This document shows positions 25,184 through 32,426 of a stretch of 64,000 nt of DNA, one piece after another; the stretch's first letter is position 1, and each line of letters begins with the position of its first letter. The DNA comes from Caldilineaceae bacterium. GTDB taxonomy: Bacteria; Chloroflexota; Anaerolineae; Caldilineales; Caldilineaceae. The DNA lies in contig JAHBVH010000010.1 of NCBI GenBank assembly GCA_019637645.1, positions 1 to 64,000 on the forward strand, written 5' to 3'. A model generated the notes under the pieces. The model searched no databases. It saw nothing but the letters and a program-made list of their open reading frames with translations, and was not told where the DNA came from. Position numbers and translations under genes: made by a program.

Positions 25184-25471
25184 ATGTTAGCCCAAACCTA
25201 CACTGAATCTGAGTTCGTTGGTGATAAAGCGCTATTGCTTGGCCGCACAAAAGTCCACGACAAGAGCTGCTTTTGCCCAAACAGCACTTGCTTAGCTGAT
25301 GAGCTTGTCGTGCGCACCGCGACCTCCTATGCCGATGTGTGGCTCGTAACGGACGAAGAAATCGGCAGTTCTTGGCTGATGAAGGCAACCAAACCGAGTT
25401 GCCCTCACTGTGGTTCCACCTTGGTCACTGCGCAACGTGACTATGCTGAAGTCATCTTGCCATTAATGTAA
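25184..25471 (+). CDS. Small unknown protein with paired-Cys (CPxC) zinc-ribbon-like motif
   Basis: 95-aa protein of no family I recognise. A strong AAGGAG lies 7 nt before the ATG, which supports real translation. Cysteines are arranged as C-F-C-P-N-S-T-C near residues 29-36 and C-P-H-C near 73-76, which could bind one zinc or iron-sulfur site. The first cluster follows 'VHDKS'; the second lies in a short SCPHCGSTLV ribbon, a common zinc-knuckle shape. It has no signal peptide or membrane segment. It is preceded by nearly 600 nt of non-coding sequence and followed by a convergent gene, so it is a single-gene unit. A redox or metal sensor, or a small regulator, are guesses only. Confidence 0.75.
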   Translation: MLAQTYTESEFVGDKALLLGRTKVHDKSCFCPNSTCLADELVVRTATSYADVWLVTDEEIGSSWLMKATKPSCPHCGSTLVTAQRDYAEVILPLM

Positions 25472-25563
25472 ATGATATAAAATGTAAATGATATAAACGA
25501 CGTTTGCTGTCGTAGATATGGCATGTCGCCCTATGCCGCATCGTATTCCTTATCCGTATCCCT

Positions 25564-26727
25564 TTAGTTGGGTGAAAGCGGATGACGATACGCTTGCAGT
25601 GCTTCGGGGTTAAGCGCTACGCCCAATCCTGGTTTGCCGCTTACGCTAACGGCATTGCCATGAAAGTGAATCGGCTCGGTTAGCATCTGATTGTACGCTG
25701 GAATCGCTGCCGTGCTATGCTCCAGGCGATAGAAGTTGGGTACCGTCATCATCACATGCGCACCCGCGACGACCTGCAGCGGCCCCATGGCATTGTGAGG
25801 ACTGACAGGGACATAATAGGCTTCAGCCATCGTGGCAATCTTCTTCAATTCGCTGATGCCGCCTGTCCAAACCACATCGGGCATAATATAATCAGCCAAG
25901 CGTTGCTGAAAGATCGGTAGAAAATCCCACCGTGTAAAGAGACGCTCGCCGACGCAGAGCGAACAGTGAACCTGTTCGCGCACGGCCCGTAGGGCATCGT
26001 AGCCCTCTGGTGGCACGGGCTCTTCAAACCAGTCGATCTTGGCCTCGGCATAGAGGCGATTGGCAAGGCGAACGGCGGTTGGCACATTATAGTGGCCGTG
26101 GGCATCGATCAGGATCTCAACCTTGGGGCCTAGCGCTTCGCGGAGCGCAGCCACAATATTGCAGCCCAATTCTTCTCCTTCGGCAGAGATTTGGCCGGTC
26201 ACATACCCGGTGTGATAGGGGATCATCTCCAAAAAGGGATCGAGCTTGATGGCGTCATGGCCGCTCGCGATGACCTTTTTGGCCGCGGCAACATATGCCT
26301 CCGGTGTCGAGCAGCCCCCAAACCAGCCATTGGCATAGAGCCGAATCGTGTCACGAAACTTGCCGCCAAGCAGATCATAGATCGGCTTGCCAAGCGCCTT
26401 TCCTTTGATATCCCACAAGGCAATATCAATACCGCTGATCGCTGTCGTTGGCAGCCCGCGCGCTCCAAGATAGGTGTAGCGCCGATAGAGCTTGTGCCAT
26501 AGCCGTTCAATATCCGCCGGGTCTTCTCCAATCAATACCTCTTTCTGGAGCAAAACTGCCTGCGCGGTGAGGAAGGAACCGCCGCCAGGGTAGTTGGTCG
26601 CCTCGCCCCAGCCCGTAATGCCTTCATCTGTTTCGATCTGCACAAAGGTCCATTCCCGATCTTTGCTACTGCCATAGGCTGGCAATGGTGGCGTGACCAC
26701 ATAAGCTTTGACATCCGTAATTTTCAT
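25564..26727 (-). CDS. Enolase-superfamily sugar-acid dehydratase (galactonate dehydratase-like)
   Basis: 387-aa mandelate racemase/muconate lactonizing enzyme family member. The start at 26727 is supported by AGAGG about 9 nt upstream; an in-frame ATG at 26811 would add 28 residues. Candidate metal ligands are D208 (EILIDAHGHYN), E235 (DWFEEPVPPE) and E261 (CVGERL). H210/H212 and H311 (VPVSPHNAMGP) are candidate acid/base residues, a pattern seen in D-galactonate, mannonate and related sugar-acid dehydratases. It would convert an aldonic acid to a 2-keto-3-deoxy acid in the cytoplasm. An extended -10 promoter lies about 60 nt upstream. Confidence 0.92.
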   Translation of the reverse strand: MKITDVKAYVVTPPLPAYGSSKDREWTFVQIETDEGITGWGEATNYPGGGSFLTAQAVLLQKEVLIGEDPADIERLWHKLYRRYTYLGARGLPTTAISGIDIALWDIKGKALGKPIYDLLGGKFRDTIRLYANGWFGGCSTPEAYVAAAKKVIASGHDAIKLDPFLEMIPYHTGYVTGQISAEGEELGCNIVAALREALGPKVEILIDAHGHYNVPTAVRLANRLYAEAKIDWFEEPVPPEGYDALRAVREQVHCSLCVGERLFTRWDFLPIFQQRLADYIMPDVVWTGGISELKKIATMAEAYYVPVSPHNAMGPLQVVAGAHVMMTVPNFYRLEHSTAAIPAYNQMLTEPIHFHGNAVSVSGKPGLGVALNPEALQAYRHPLSPN

Positions 26728-26787
26728 GAATTCCTCTTCTTGTTTGGTTCGCTTGGCTTGTAGGATAACGACAGGGAGCGTGCTCCC

Positions 26788-26796
26788 ATTATAGCA
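26788..26796 (-). promoter_or_regulatory. Extended -10 element for the dehydratase gene
   Basis: On the - strand TGCTATAAT (a consensus -10 with the upstream TG) lies about 60 nt before the start at 26727. There is no good -35. Confidence 0.45.
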
Positions 26797-27026
26797 TAGG
26801 GCCCACACCAAATCTGACCCTCTTTCGCCACCAGCCCATCCTCATCGGCGTATTTTCCTAGCCGCCTAGCCGTTATGGCATTCCTGTGGTTTCGTGGATA
26901 ATATTGATCGAAAAGCGCGATTGATCTCCCCGCGATCTTCCGCTATGTTGATAAAATGGGGCGAAGAAAGCGTACGACGTGTCACGTTTCATCCATGGCA
27001 CATCATTCGCAACAATCTACCTGAAT

Positions 27027-27096
27027 TTACTACACTGAACTTACTACACTGAACTTACTACACTGAACTTACTACACTGAACTTACTACACTGAAC
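27027..27096. repeat. 14-bp tandem repeat (5 perfect copies) before the response regulator start
   Basis: Five identical copies of TTACTACACTGAAC, ending 8 nt before the ATG at 27105. No Shine-Dalgarno sequence is present; the array takes its place. Confidence 0.95.
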
Positions 27097-27104
27097 TTTA
27101 TAGT

Positions 27105-27809
27105 ATGCATGAAACAATTTTGCTGGCCGATGATGATCCCGTAATTGTGGATATCCTCTCGGATCAATTACAACAGGAAGGGTTTCAGGTGTTGACGGCG
27201 GCGGATGGTGAGGCGGCCCTACACCTAGCTCTCACGGCTAACCCAGACCTGGTCTTGCTTGATGTGATGATGCCCAAGCGGCAAGGGTGGGAGGTTTGCC
27301 AAGAGATTCGTCGCCACAGCACAACCCCCATTGTGATGTTAACCGCCCGCGGAGCAGAGGTCGATCGGGTGCTTGGCCTGGAATTGGGGGCGGATGACTA
27401 TGTGGTCAAGCCCTTTAGCTTCCGTGAATTGCTGGCGCGCATTCGGGCTAATTTACGGCGGGTTGCCTTTCATGAAAAAGCGGCTAGTCCCAACCCAGAA
27501 GCGGCTTGGATCTCGATCCAGCATGTGGCGATTCATCCGGTCCGGCGCGATGTGACCAAAGGGGGCGAACTCGTTCATCTGTCATACCGAGAACATGCCC
27601 TATTACTGGCGTTGGTAGAAGCACGCGGCGCTGTCGTAAAGCGCAGTGATCTCCTGAATCAAGTTTGGGGCGCGGAATGGGTTGGCGATCCACGTACGTT
27701 GGATGTTCATATTCGATGGCTGCGGGAAAAGCTCGAAGATAACCCCAGCCGCCCTCAGTTGCTCTTGACCGTGCGCAACCTTGGCTACCGCTTGGTTCAT
27801 ACGCCCTAG
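27105..27809 (+). CDS. OmpR/PhoB-family response regulator
   Basis: 234-aa two-component regulator. The receiver domain (residues 1-120) has acidic residues D9-D11, phospho-acceptor D53 (LVLLDVMMPK), T80 and K102 (VVKPFSF). The winged-helix DNA-binding domain (about 135-234) shows LSYREHALLLALVEARGAVVKRSDL, VDVHIRW-type recognition (TLDVHIRWLREKLEDN) and VRNLGYRL. No histidine kinase gene is present on either side, so it is an orphan in this window. Its start is preceded by five 14-bp tandem repeats and no ribosome site. It probably regulates transcription in response to an unknown signal. Confidence 0.96.
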   Translation: MHETILLADDDPVIVDILSDQLQQEGFQVLTAADGEAALHLALTANPDLVLLDVMMPKRQGWEVCQEIRRHSTTPIVMLTARGAEVDRVLGLELGADDYVVKPFSFRELLARIRANLRRVAFHEKAASPNPEAAWISIQHVAIHPVRRDVTKGGELVHLSYREHALLLALVEARGAVVKRSDLLNQVWGAEWVGDPRTLDVHIRWLREKLEDNPSRPQLLLTVRNLGYRLVHTP

Positions 27810-28292
27810 CTGCTGTGGCTGGCGTTCACCCCACACCTGGCGCTCTTCTGGCTCATCGTCACCTGTGCTCTCCTCCTCATTAAGCGCCAAGATCCCAAAC
27901 ACGCCGAGCACCCGACCCGATTCACTCAGTGGCTCTTCCAGTGCATTGGCAATTTAATCGGCCCATACTTCCAGCGCGTGTTTAGCTTGGTCGATCTGAA
28001 CCTGATAGAGTTCTCTTCCTGCACAGAAGAGAAAAGCTACCAAGATGACAAAAAAAGTAACCCAGCTAGCAGGTCTCAAAGAAATAGGCTATCGCGATTC
28101 TACCGAGCTGTGATAGTAAGCTGGGATATCAAGCTGGGATTAGATAGACAGAGAGAACTACCTAGTTATCGTTGCCATCGATTATGCGCTATAATGGGAC
28201 GCGTCCTGAATGAGAAGCGATGGACGACGCCTAAGCGTTGTGTACGTCTTATTGAGTCGCTAGCCAGGAGATTGCCAGAAACGGAGCTGTGA
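27810..28292. other. Gap between response regulator and glycosidase-like gene
   Basis: 483 nt. The + frame of the response regulator stays open for 160 codons after its TAG, and the - strand also carries a reading frame of about 100 codons, but neither looks like a known protein or has a start signal. A TATAAT at 28190-28195 and a palindrome at 28197-28206 lie before the next gene. Confidence 0.5.
28190..28206 (+). promoter_or_regulatory. Candidate -10 box and overlapping palindrome before the glycosidase-like gene
   Basis: TATAAT at 28190-28195 is followed directly by the perfect palindrome GGACGCGTCC (28197-28206), which would cover the transcription start and could be an operator. The -35 region is weak. 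Confidence 0.35.
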
Positions 28293-30479
28293 ATGTCCAA
28301 TCCCCAAGATTTACCTTGGTATCGTACAACCTACCGCTGGGGCCAAACGAATATTACCGAAATTGATCCGGTTCGGTACGACATCGACTGGTGGCGCGAC
28401 TACTGGCAACGCACGCGTGTGCAAGGTGTGATCATCAATGCTGGCGGTATTGTGGCCTACTATCCCAGTCGCTACCCTGGTCATTATCGCGCCCAATACC
28501 TCGACCGGCGCGACTTATTTGGCGAACTGACCCGTGCGGCCCACGAAGATGGCCTCACTGTGTTGGCGCGCATGGACTCGAATCGGACGACTGCCGAATT
28601 TTTTTACGAACATAGCGACTGGTTTACGCGCGACCGGGAAGGTAATCCCTACCAGGCGGGTGAGCACTATATCACCTGTATCAACAGCCCCTACTACAGC
28701 CGCTTTGTCCCCGATCTCCTCCGCGAGATCATTGTCAACTACTACCCCGAAGGCTTTACCGACAACAGTTGGAGTGGCCTCGATCGCCAACGCATCTGCT
28801 ATTGTGGCAACTGTGAACGCAAGTTCTTTGAAGAGACTGGCTATGAACTGCCAATCCAAGTGGACTGGGACGATCGGATCTATCGCACCTGGATTCGGTG
28901 GAACTACGATTGTCGCTTGGCAATATGGGATCTCAACAATGGCGTGACCCAAGCTGTTGGTGGCCCCGATTGTCTTTGGCTGGGCATGAACTCCGGCAAC
29001 CCTCATCAACAAAGTTTGCGCTTCCGCGATATGAAAGCGATCTGCGAACGCGCCGAAATCGTTATGCTGGATTATCAAACCCGTGGCGGTGACACCGCTT
29101 TCTATCATAATGGTGATGCCGGAAAGTTGATCCATGGGCTGTTGGGCTGGGAAAAGCTAGTCCCCGAAAGCATGGCCCAATACCAGGGACGTACCCCCAC
29201 CTTTCGCCTGAGCAGCAAACCTGGCCCCGAAACCCATCTGTGGATGGAAGAAGGCTTTGCGGGTGGGATCCAGCCTTGGTGGCACTTTATCAGCGCCTAT
29301 CATGAAGATCGCCGCCAATATCGGACGCCGGAAGCCTTGCTCCGTTGGCATGAGCTGCATGAAACGTATCTCATCAACCGGCGACCGCTGGCCACCGTAG
29401 GCGTTGTCTGGTCCCAAGAGAATATCGACTTCTATGGCCGTGATCAAGCGCATGAACGGGTGATGTTGCCCTACGATGGCCTGATCCGGGCCCTGATCCG
29501 CGCCCACATTCCCTATCTACCCATCCACATCGATCAGATTGCGCAAGAGGGGGCGCAGTTCAAGACGCTGATCCTCCCCAACCTAGCCGCCGTCTCCGAT
29601 GCCCAGGTGCAAAGTCTCCAGAACTTTGTGGCCCAAGGCGGCCATTTGATCATGACGGGGGAGAGTACGCTCTATACGGAATGGGGCGACCGCCGTCCCG
29701 ATTTTGCGCTAGGTCCGCTCTTCGGTGTGGAAGCAACGGGAGATGCCGAAGGAAATCTGCTGCCCACCGTGAGCAACTGGGAAAATTATACCCAGCATTC
29801 CTACCTCCGCCTCGATCCAGAACAGCGTACATTGGTGGATGGTCCCCACATGGAAGATGAACCTTTTGTGACCGGTGAACGCCATCCCGTTTTGCGGGGC
29901 TTTGGCGAAACGGATATTCTGCCCTTCGGCGGGCGACTGGAATTGGTTGAACCGGCCCGCGATGTCGAAATTCCACTGACTTGGATTCCGCCCTTCCCCA
30001 TCTACCCACCAGAGTTTGCCTGGATGCGCCAAGCCACCACCGACTACCCCGCGTTGACTTTGCGGACAACCCGCGCCGGTAGCCGCTTGGCCTACCTCGC
30101 CGCGGATCTTGATCGCTGCTATGCCCGCTACAACCTGCCCGATCATGGTGACCTACTCGCGAACTTGGTCCGTTGGGCTGCTGGCGACGCGATTCCCCTC
30201 TACGTAGAAGGGGAGGGCTTCATCGACTGTCACCTCTATCACCAGCCTGGCCGTTGTATTCTGCACCTAGTCAATCTAACCGCGACCGGCCCAATGCCCG
30301 TAGAAGCCTATGCTCCTAGCGGCCCCTTGCGCATTGCCATCCAATTGCCTGCCGATGTTGCCGGTGAACACGCCGAACAACTCGTGGCTGGCCATAGCCT
30401 GCCGATCACCAACGAAGCTGGTTGGGTGCAATGCGAAGTGTCCACCGTACGCGACCATGAAGTTCTTGTGATCGCGTAA
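28293..30479 (+). CDS. GHL6-like glycosyl hydrolase with beta-galactosidase trimerisation domain
   Basis: 728-aa cytoplasmic protein (no signal peptide). The N-terminal half is a (beta/alpha)8-barrel of the hypothetical glycosyl hydrolase 6 type: VQGVIINAGGIVAYYPSRYP, LTVLARMDSNR, GFTDNSWSGLDRQ, and a paired-Cys segment ICYCGNCERKF as seen in family relatives. Residues about 390-610 resemble the beta-galactosidase trimerisation (GH42 middle) domain, a glutamine-amidotransferase-like fold (TLILPNLAAVSDAQV, FVAQGGHLIMTGE). A small beta-domain closes the protein. It is probably a glycosidase of unknown specificity; candidate acidic residues cannot be assigned with confidence by eye. It stands alone ahead of a universal stress protein gene. 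Confidence 0.8.
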   Translation: MSNPQDLPWYRTTYRWGQTNITEIDPVRYDIDWWRDYWQRTRVQGVIINAGGIVAYYPSRYPGHYRAQYLDRRDLFGELTRAAHEDGLTVLARMDSNRTTAEFFYEHSDWFTRDREGNPYQAGEHYITCINSPYYSRFVPDLLREIIVNYYPEGFTDNSWSGLDRQRICYCGNCERKFFEETGYELPIQVDWDDRIYRTWIRWNYDCRLAIWDLNNGVTQAVGGPDCLWLGMNSGNPHQQSLRFRDMKAICERAEIVMLDYQTRGGDTAFYHNGDAGKLIHGLLGWEKLVPESMAQYQGRTPTFRLSSKPGPETHLWMEEGFAGGIQPWWHFISAYHEDRRQYRTPEALLRWHELHETYLINRRPLATVGVVWSQENIDFYGRDQAHERVMLPYDGLIRALIRAHIPYLPIHIDQIAQEGAQFKTLILPNLAAVSDAQVQSLQNFVAQGGHLIMTGESTLYTEWGDRRPDFALGPLFGVEATGDAEGNLLPTVSNWENYTQHSYLRLDPEQRTLVDGPHMEDEPFVTGERHPVLRGFGETDILPFGGRLELVEPARDVEIPLTWIPPFPIYPPEFAWMRQATTDYPALTLRTTRAGSRLAYLAADLDRCYARYNLPDHGDLLANLVRWAAGDAIPLYVEGEGFIDCHLYHQPGRCILHLVNLTATGPMPVEAYAPSGPLRIAIQLPADVAGEHAEQLVAGHSLPITNEAGWVQCEVSTVRDHEVLVIA

Positions 30480-30493
30480 TTTCAGCTAGCTAC

Positions 30494-30528
30494 CACGAAT
30501 CACGTTTCACGAATCACGAATCACGCAC
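30494..30528. repeat. Degenerate 7-bp tandem repeat (CACGAAT) upstream of the UspA gene
   Basis: About five 7-bp units of CACGAAT or close variants run from 30494 to 30528, 32 nt before the ATG at 30561. Confidence 0.7.
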
Positions 30529-30560
30529 CAGTTTTACCAACAGGAAAGGAGATCCTGCCT

Positions 30561-31106
30561 ATGCGGCGAATTTTGATTCCGCTCAATATCTCAGAAATCA
30601 GCCCCGAAATCTTACCCGTTGTGCGTAATCTATTTGATACCGAAGATGTTGAATTGATTTTGCTAGGGGTGACCCAACGGCCAGGCAGCTATGTTGCCGC
30701 CGACGCCTGCATTCCCGATGCACCTCATACGGCCTATACCGTTCCCTGCACCGATGAGGAGTGGTTGGCCTATCGCCAGAAGTTTGAAGTGGAGTTAAAG
30801 CATTTGGCCGAAATCCTGCGCAAAGAAGGGTATCGGGTCCATACCCTTGTGCGTATTGGCGATCCCGTCGAACAGATTGTGGCCACAGTCGAAAAGGGCA
30901 GCTACGATCTGCTCGCCATGGCCACCCGTGGGCGCACCGGACTCACCCGGCTTGTTCTGGGCAGCGTGGCAGAAAGTGTCTTGCGTCAAGTCACTGTCCC
31001 GATGTTGCTCATCCGGCCGGCACCAGAAACGACGGCCAAGGCCAAAAAGCTGGGGAAACAGGAACTCCCAGCGAAACTCACCCTGCAAGGCACTCCAGCC
31101 AACTGA
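30561..31106 (+). CDS. Universal stress protein (UspA) family
   Basis: 181-aa single UspA domain. It begins RRILIPLNISE and has the ATP-binding motif TRGRTGLTRLVLGSVAE (G-2x-G-9x-G-S/T pattern) near residues 120-136, followed by TVPMLLIRP. An insert of about 20 residues near 50-70 and a basic 25-residue C-terminal tail are extra to the usual 140-150 aa. The family binds ATP or other nucleotides and helps survival under stress. AAAGGAG lies before the ATG. It is probably a separate unit, 81 nt after the glycosidase-like gene. Confidence 0.92.
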   Translation: MRRILIPLNISEISPEILPVVRNLFDTEDVELILLGVTQRPGSYVAADACIPDAPHTAYTVPCTDEEWLAYRQKFEVELKHLAEILRKEGYRVHTLVRIGDPVEQIVATVEKGSYDLLAMATRGRTGLTRLVLGSVAESVLRQVTVPMLLIRPAPETTAKAKKLGKQELPAKLTLQGTPAN

Positions 31107-31273
31107 GGGTGGCGAGCCGGTAGTGTCGTTATCGCCCCATCCCATCGCGTACCTGCGTTGCCTTTCGGGCAGGCACGATCATCTTCTTGCGTAGCGTAAT
31201 CCGAGACGGATATCCTCTTCTGCTGGGCTAGTTGGTCAAAGTTGATCAAGCGTCCCGTTCATCGCCGAAGTTG

Positions 31274-32266
31274 TTACAACCGAATCGTTTGCCCCATACC
31301 TTGTTCCTTGGCCTTGGCATAGAGCTGGGCCGCGGTGACGGCATCTTGCATGGCTAGCCCCACCGATTTGAAGAGCGTAATCGCGGTGGCGTCCGTCCGT
31401 CCTGCCACTTGGCCGGTGAGAACTTCCCCCAACGCGCCGACGACATGAGTGGTCGGAATCGCACCTTCGGCCAGGGGGATGAGGAGATCGCCTGCCTCGG
31501 TACCCGCCGCAGCTTGATGATCGACAAAGACGCGACTCCGCTGGATGGTGTAGGTATCTAGCTCACGCATGGTGCGGGTATACGCGCCCACGGCGTTGAT
31601 GTGGGTGCCGGGCTGGATCCACGCGCCAGGGAAGAGCGGGCTTTGGCTATTCGTCGCCGTACAGAGAATATCAGCGGCCTCCACCGCGGCTTGTTGGCTG
31701 GCGGCATCCAGGCAAGGGATCATCTCTATGCCCAAGGTGGGGGCCATGCGCGCACAGAAGGCTTGCATCGTTTCCGGCGTACGGGTGATCACATAGGCCC
31801 GCTGGATGGGCCGCACCGCGCAGATGGCGGCCAACTGCCCTGGCCCTAACGCCCCGGCCCCAAAAAGCGTAACCGTGGCGGCGTCGGGCCGTGCCAAAGA
31901 TTGGGTCGCGACGCCGCTGGCCGCGCCCGTGCGCATGGCGGTGAGATGTTCGGCATCCATGAGCGCCAACACTTGCCCCGTCTGGGCATCATGCACCAAA
32001 AGTACCCCTTGAATGGTGGGCAAGCCATGGTGGGCGGGGTTATTGCCATAGACGGTGACAATCTTAATGGTCAGCGCGCCCAAATCACCCCCCACAAAGG
32101 CTGGCATCGAGAGATGCAACCCCGCATGCGGCTCGATCACAGTGGCCGCGCGCTGCGGCATGACCACATTGCCTAGCGCCAATTGCCGAAAACCCGCTTC
32201 AACCGCGGTCAAGGCATCGGCCATCGTGAGCAGTTGTTCCACATCGTGGCGCGCGAGAATCAACAT
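31274..32266 (-). CDS. Ornithine cyclodeaminase / mu-crystallin family protein
   Basis: 330-aa NAD(P)-binding enzyme. The start at 32266 (MLILARHDV) has AAGGAAG about 6 nt upstream; an in-frame ATG at 32329 would add 21 residues. Family features are RAATVIEPHAGLHLSMPAF, LTAMRTGAASGVATQSLAR, VTLFGAGALGPGQL (Rossmann loop; the last Gly-x-Gln is as in the family) and TATNSQSPLF. Members deaminate ornithine to proline, or reduce cyclic imines and ketimines. The exact reaction is not resolved. It has a convergent relation to uspA. Confidence 0.92.
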   Translation of the reverse strand: MLILARHDVEQLLTMADALTAVEAGFRQLALGNVVMPQRAATVIEPHAGLHLSMPAFVGGDLGALTIKIVTVYGNNPAHHGLPTIQGVLLVHDAQTGQVLALMDAEHLTAMRTGAASGVATQSLARPDAATVTLFGAGALGPGQLAAICAVRPIQRAYVITRTPETMQAFCARMAPTLGIEMIPCLDAASQQAAVEAADILCTATNSQSPLFPGAWIQPGTHINAVGAYTRTMRELDTYTIQRSRVFVDHQAAAGTEAGDLLIPLAEGAIPTTHVVGALGEVLTGQVAGRTDATAITLFKSVGLAMQDAVTAAQLYAKAKEQGMGQTIRL

Positions 32267-32347
32267 TCTAGCTTCCTTGTCTCCCCGTTTGTCAGTCTTT
32301 CCACCGTATATGCAAGCTGGCAGATTCATTGAGCAGATTGTGCGAAT

Positions 32348-32377
32348 TTGGCTGCTCTTTGGCGTTTATTTTACAAT
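32348..32377 (+). promoter_or_regulatory. Candidate promoter for the NHL-C13 protease gene
   Basis: TTGGCT (32348-32353) is followed after 18 nt by TACAAT (32372-32377), 50 nt before the ATG at 32427. Confidence 0.5.
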
Positions 32378-32426
32378 AAATCCTTGTTGTTAGCGAGCGC
32401 GTGTTGCGTGCAAAAAGGAAGTATCC

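Larger units (their letters stand above)
26728..27104. other. Divergent intergenic region, dehydratase / response regulator
   Basis: 377 nt without a supported gene. It holds the extended -10 element (26788-26796) and the five 14-bp repeats (27027-27096). A 40-codon open stretch on + just before the repeats reads plausibly but has no start signal, so I do not call it. Confidence 0.6.

Noticed and set aside
27027..27096. The 14-bp repeat array as a CRISPR array
   Set aside because: The units are head-to-tail without spacers, and no cas genes are present. The same applies to the arrays at 21308, 23871 and 50712.
27810..28292. Translation extension of the response regulator past its TAG, or a histidine-kinase remnant
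   Set aside because: The frame is open for 160 codons but shows no kinase motif, and the regulator already has a full-length winged-helix domain. The opposite-strand frame also matches nothing I know.
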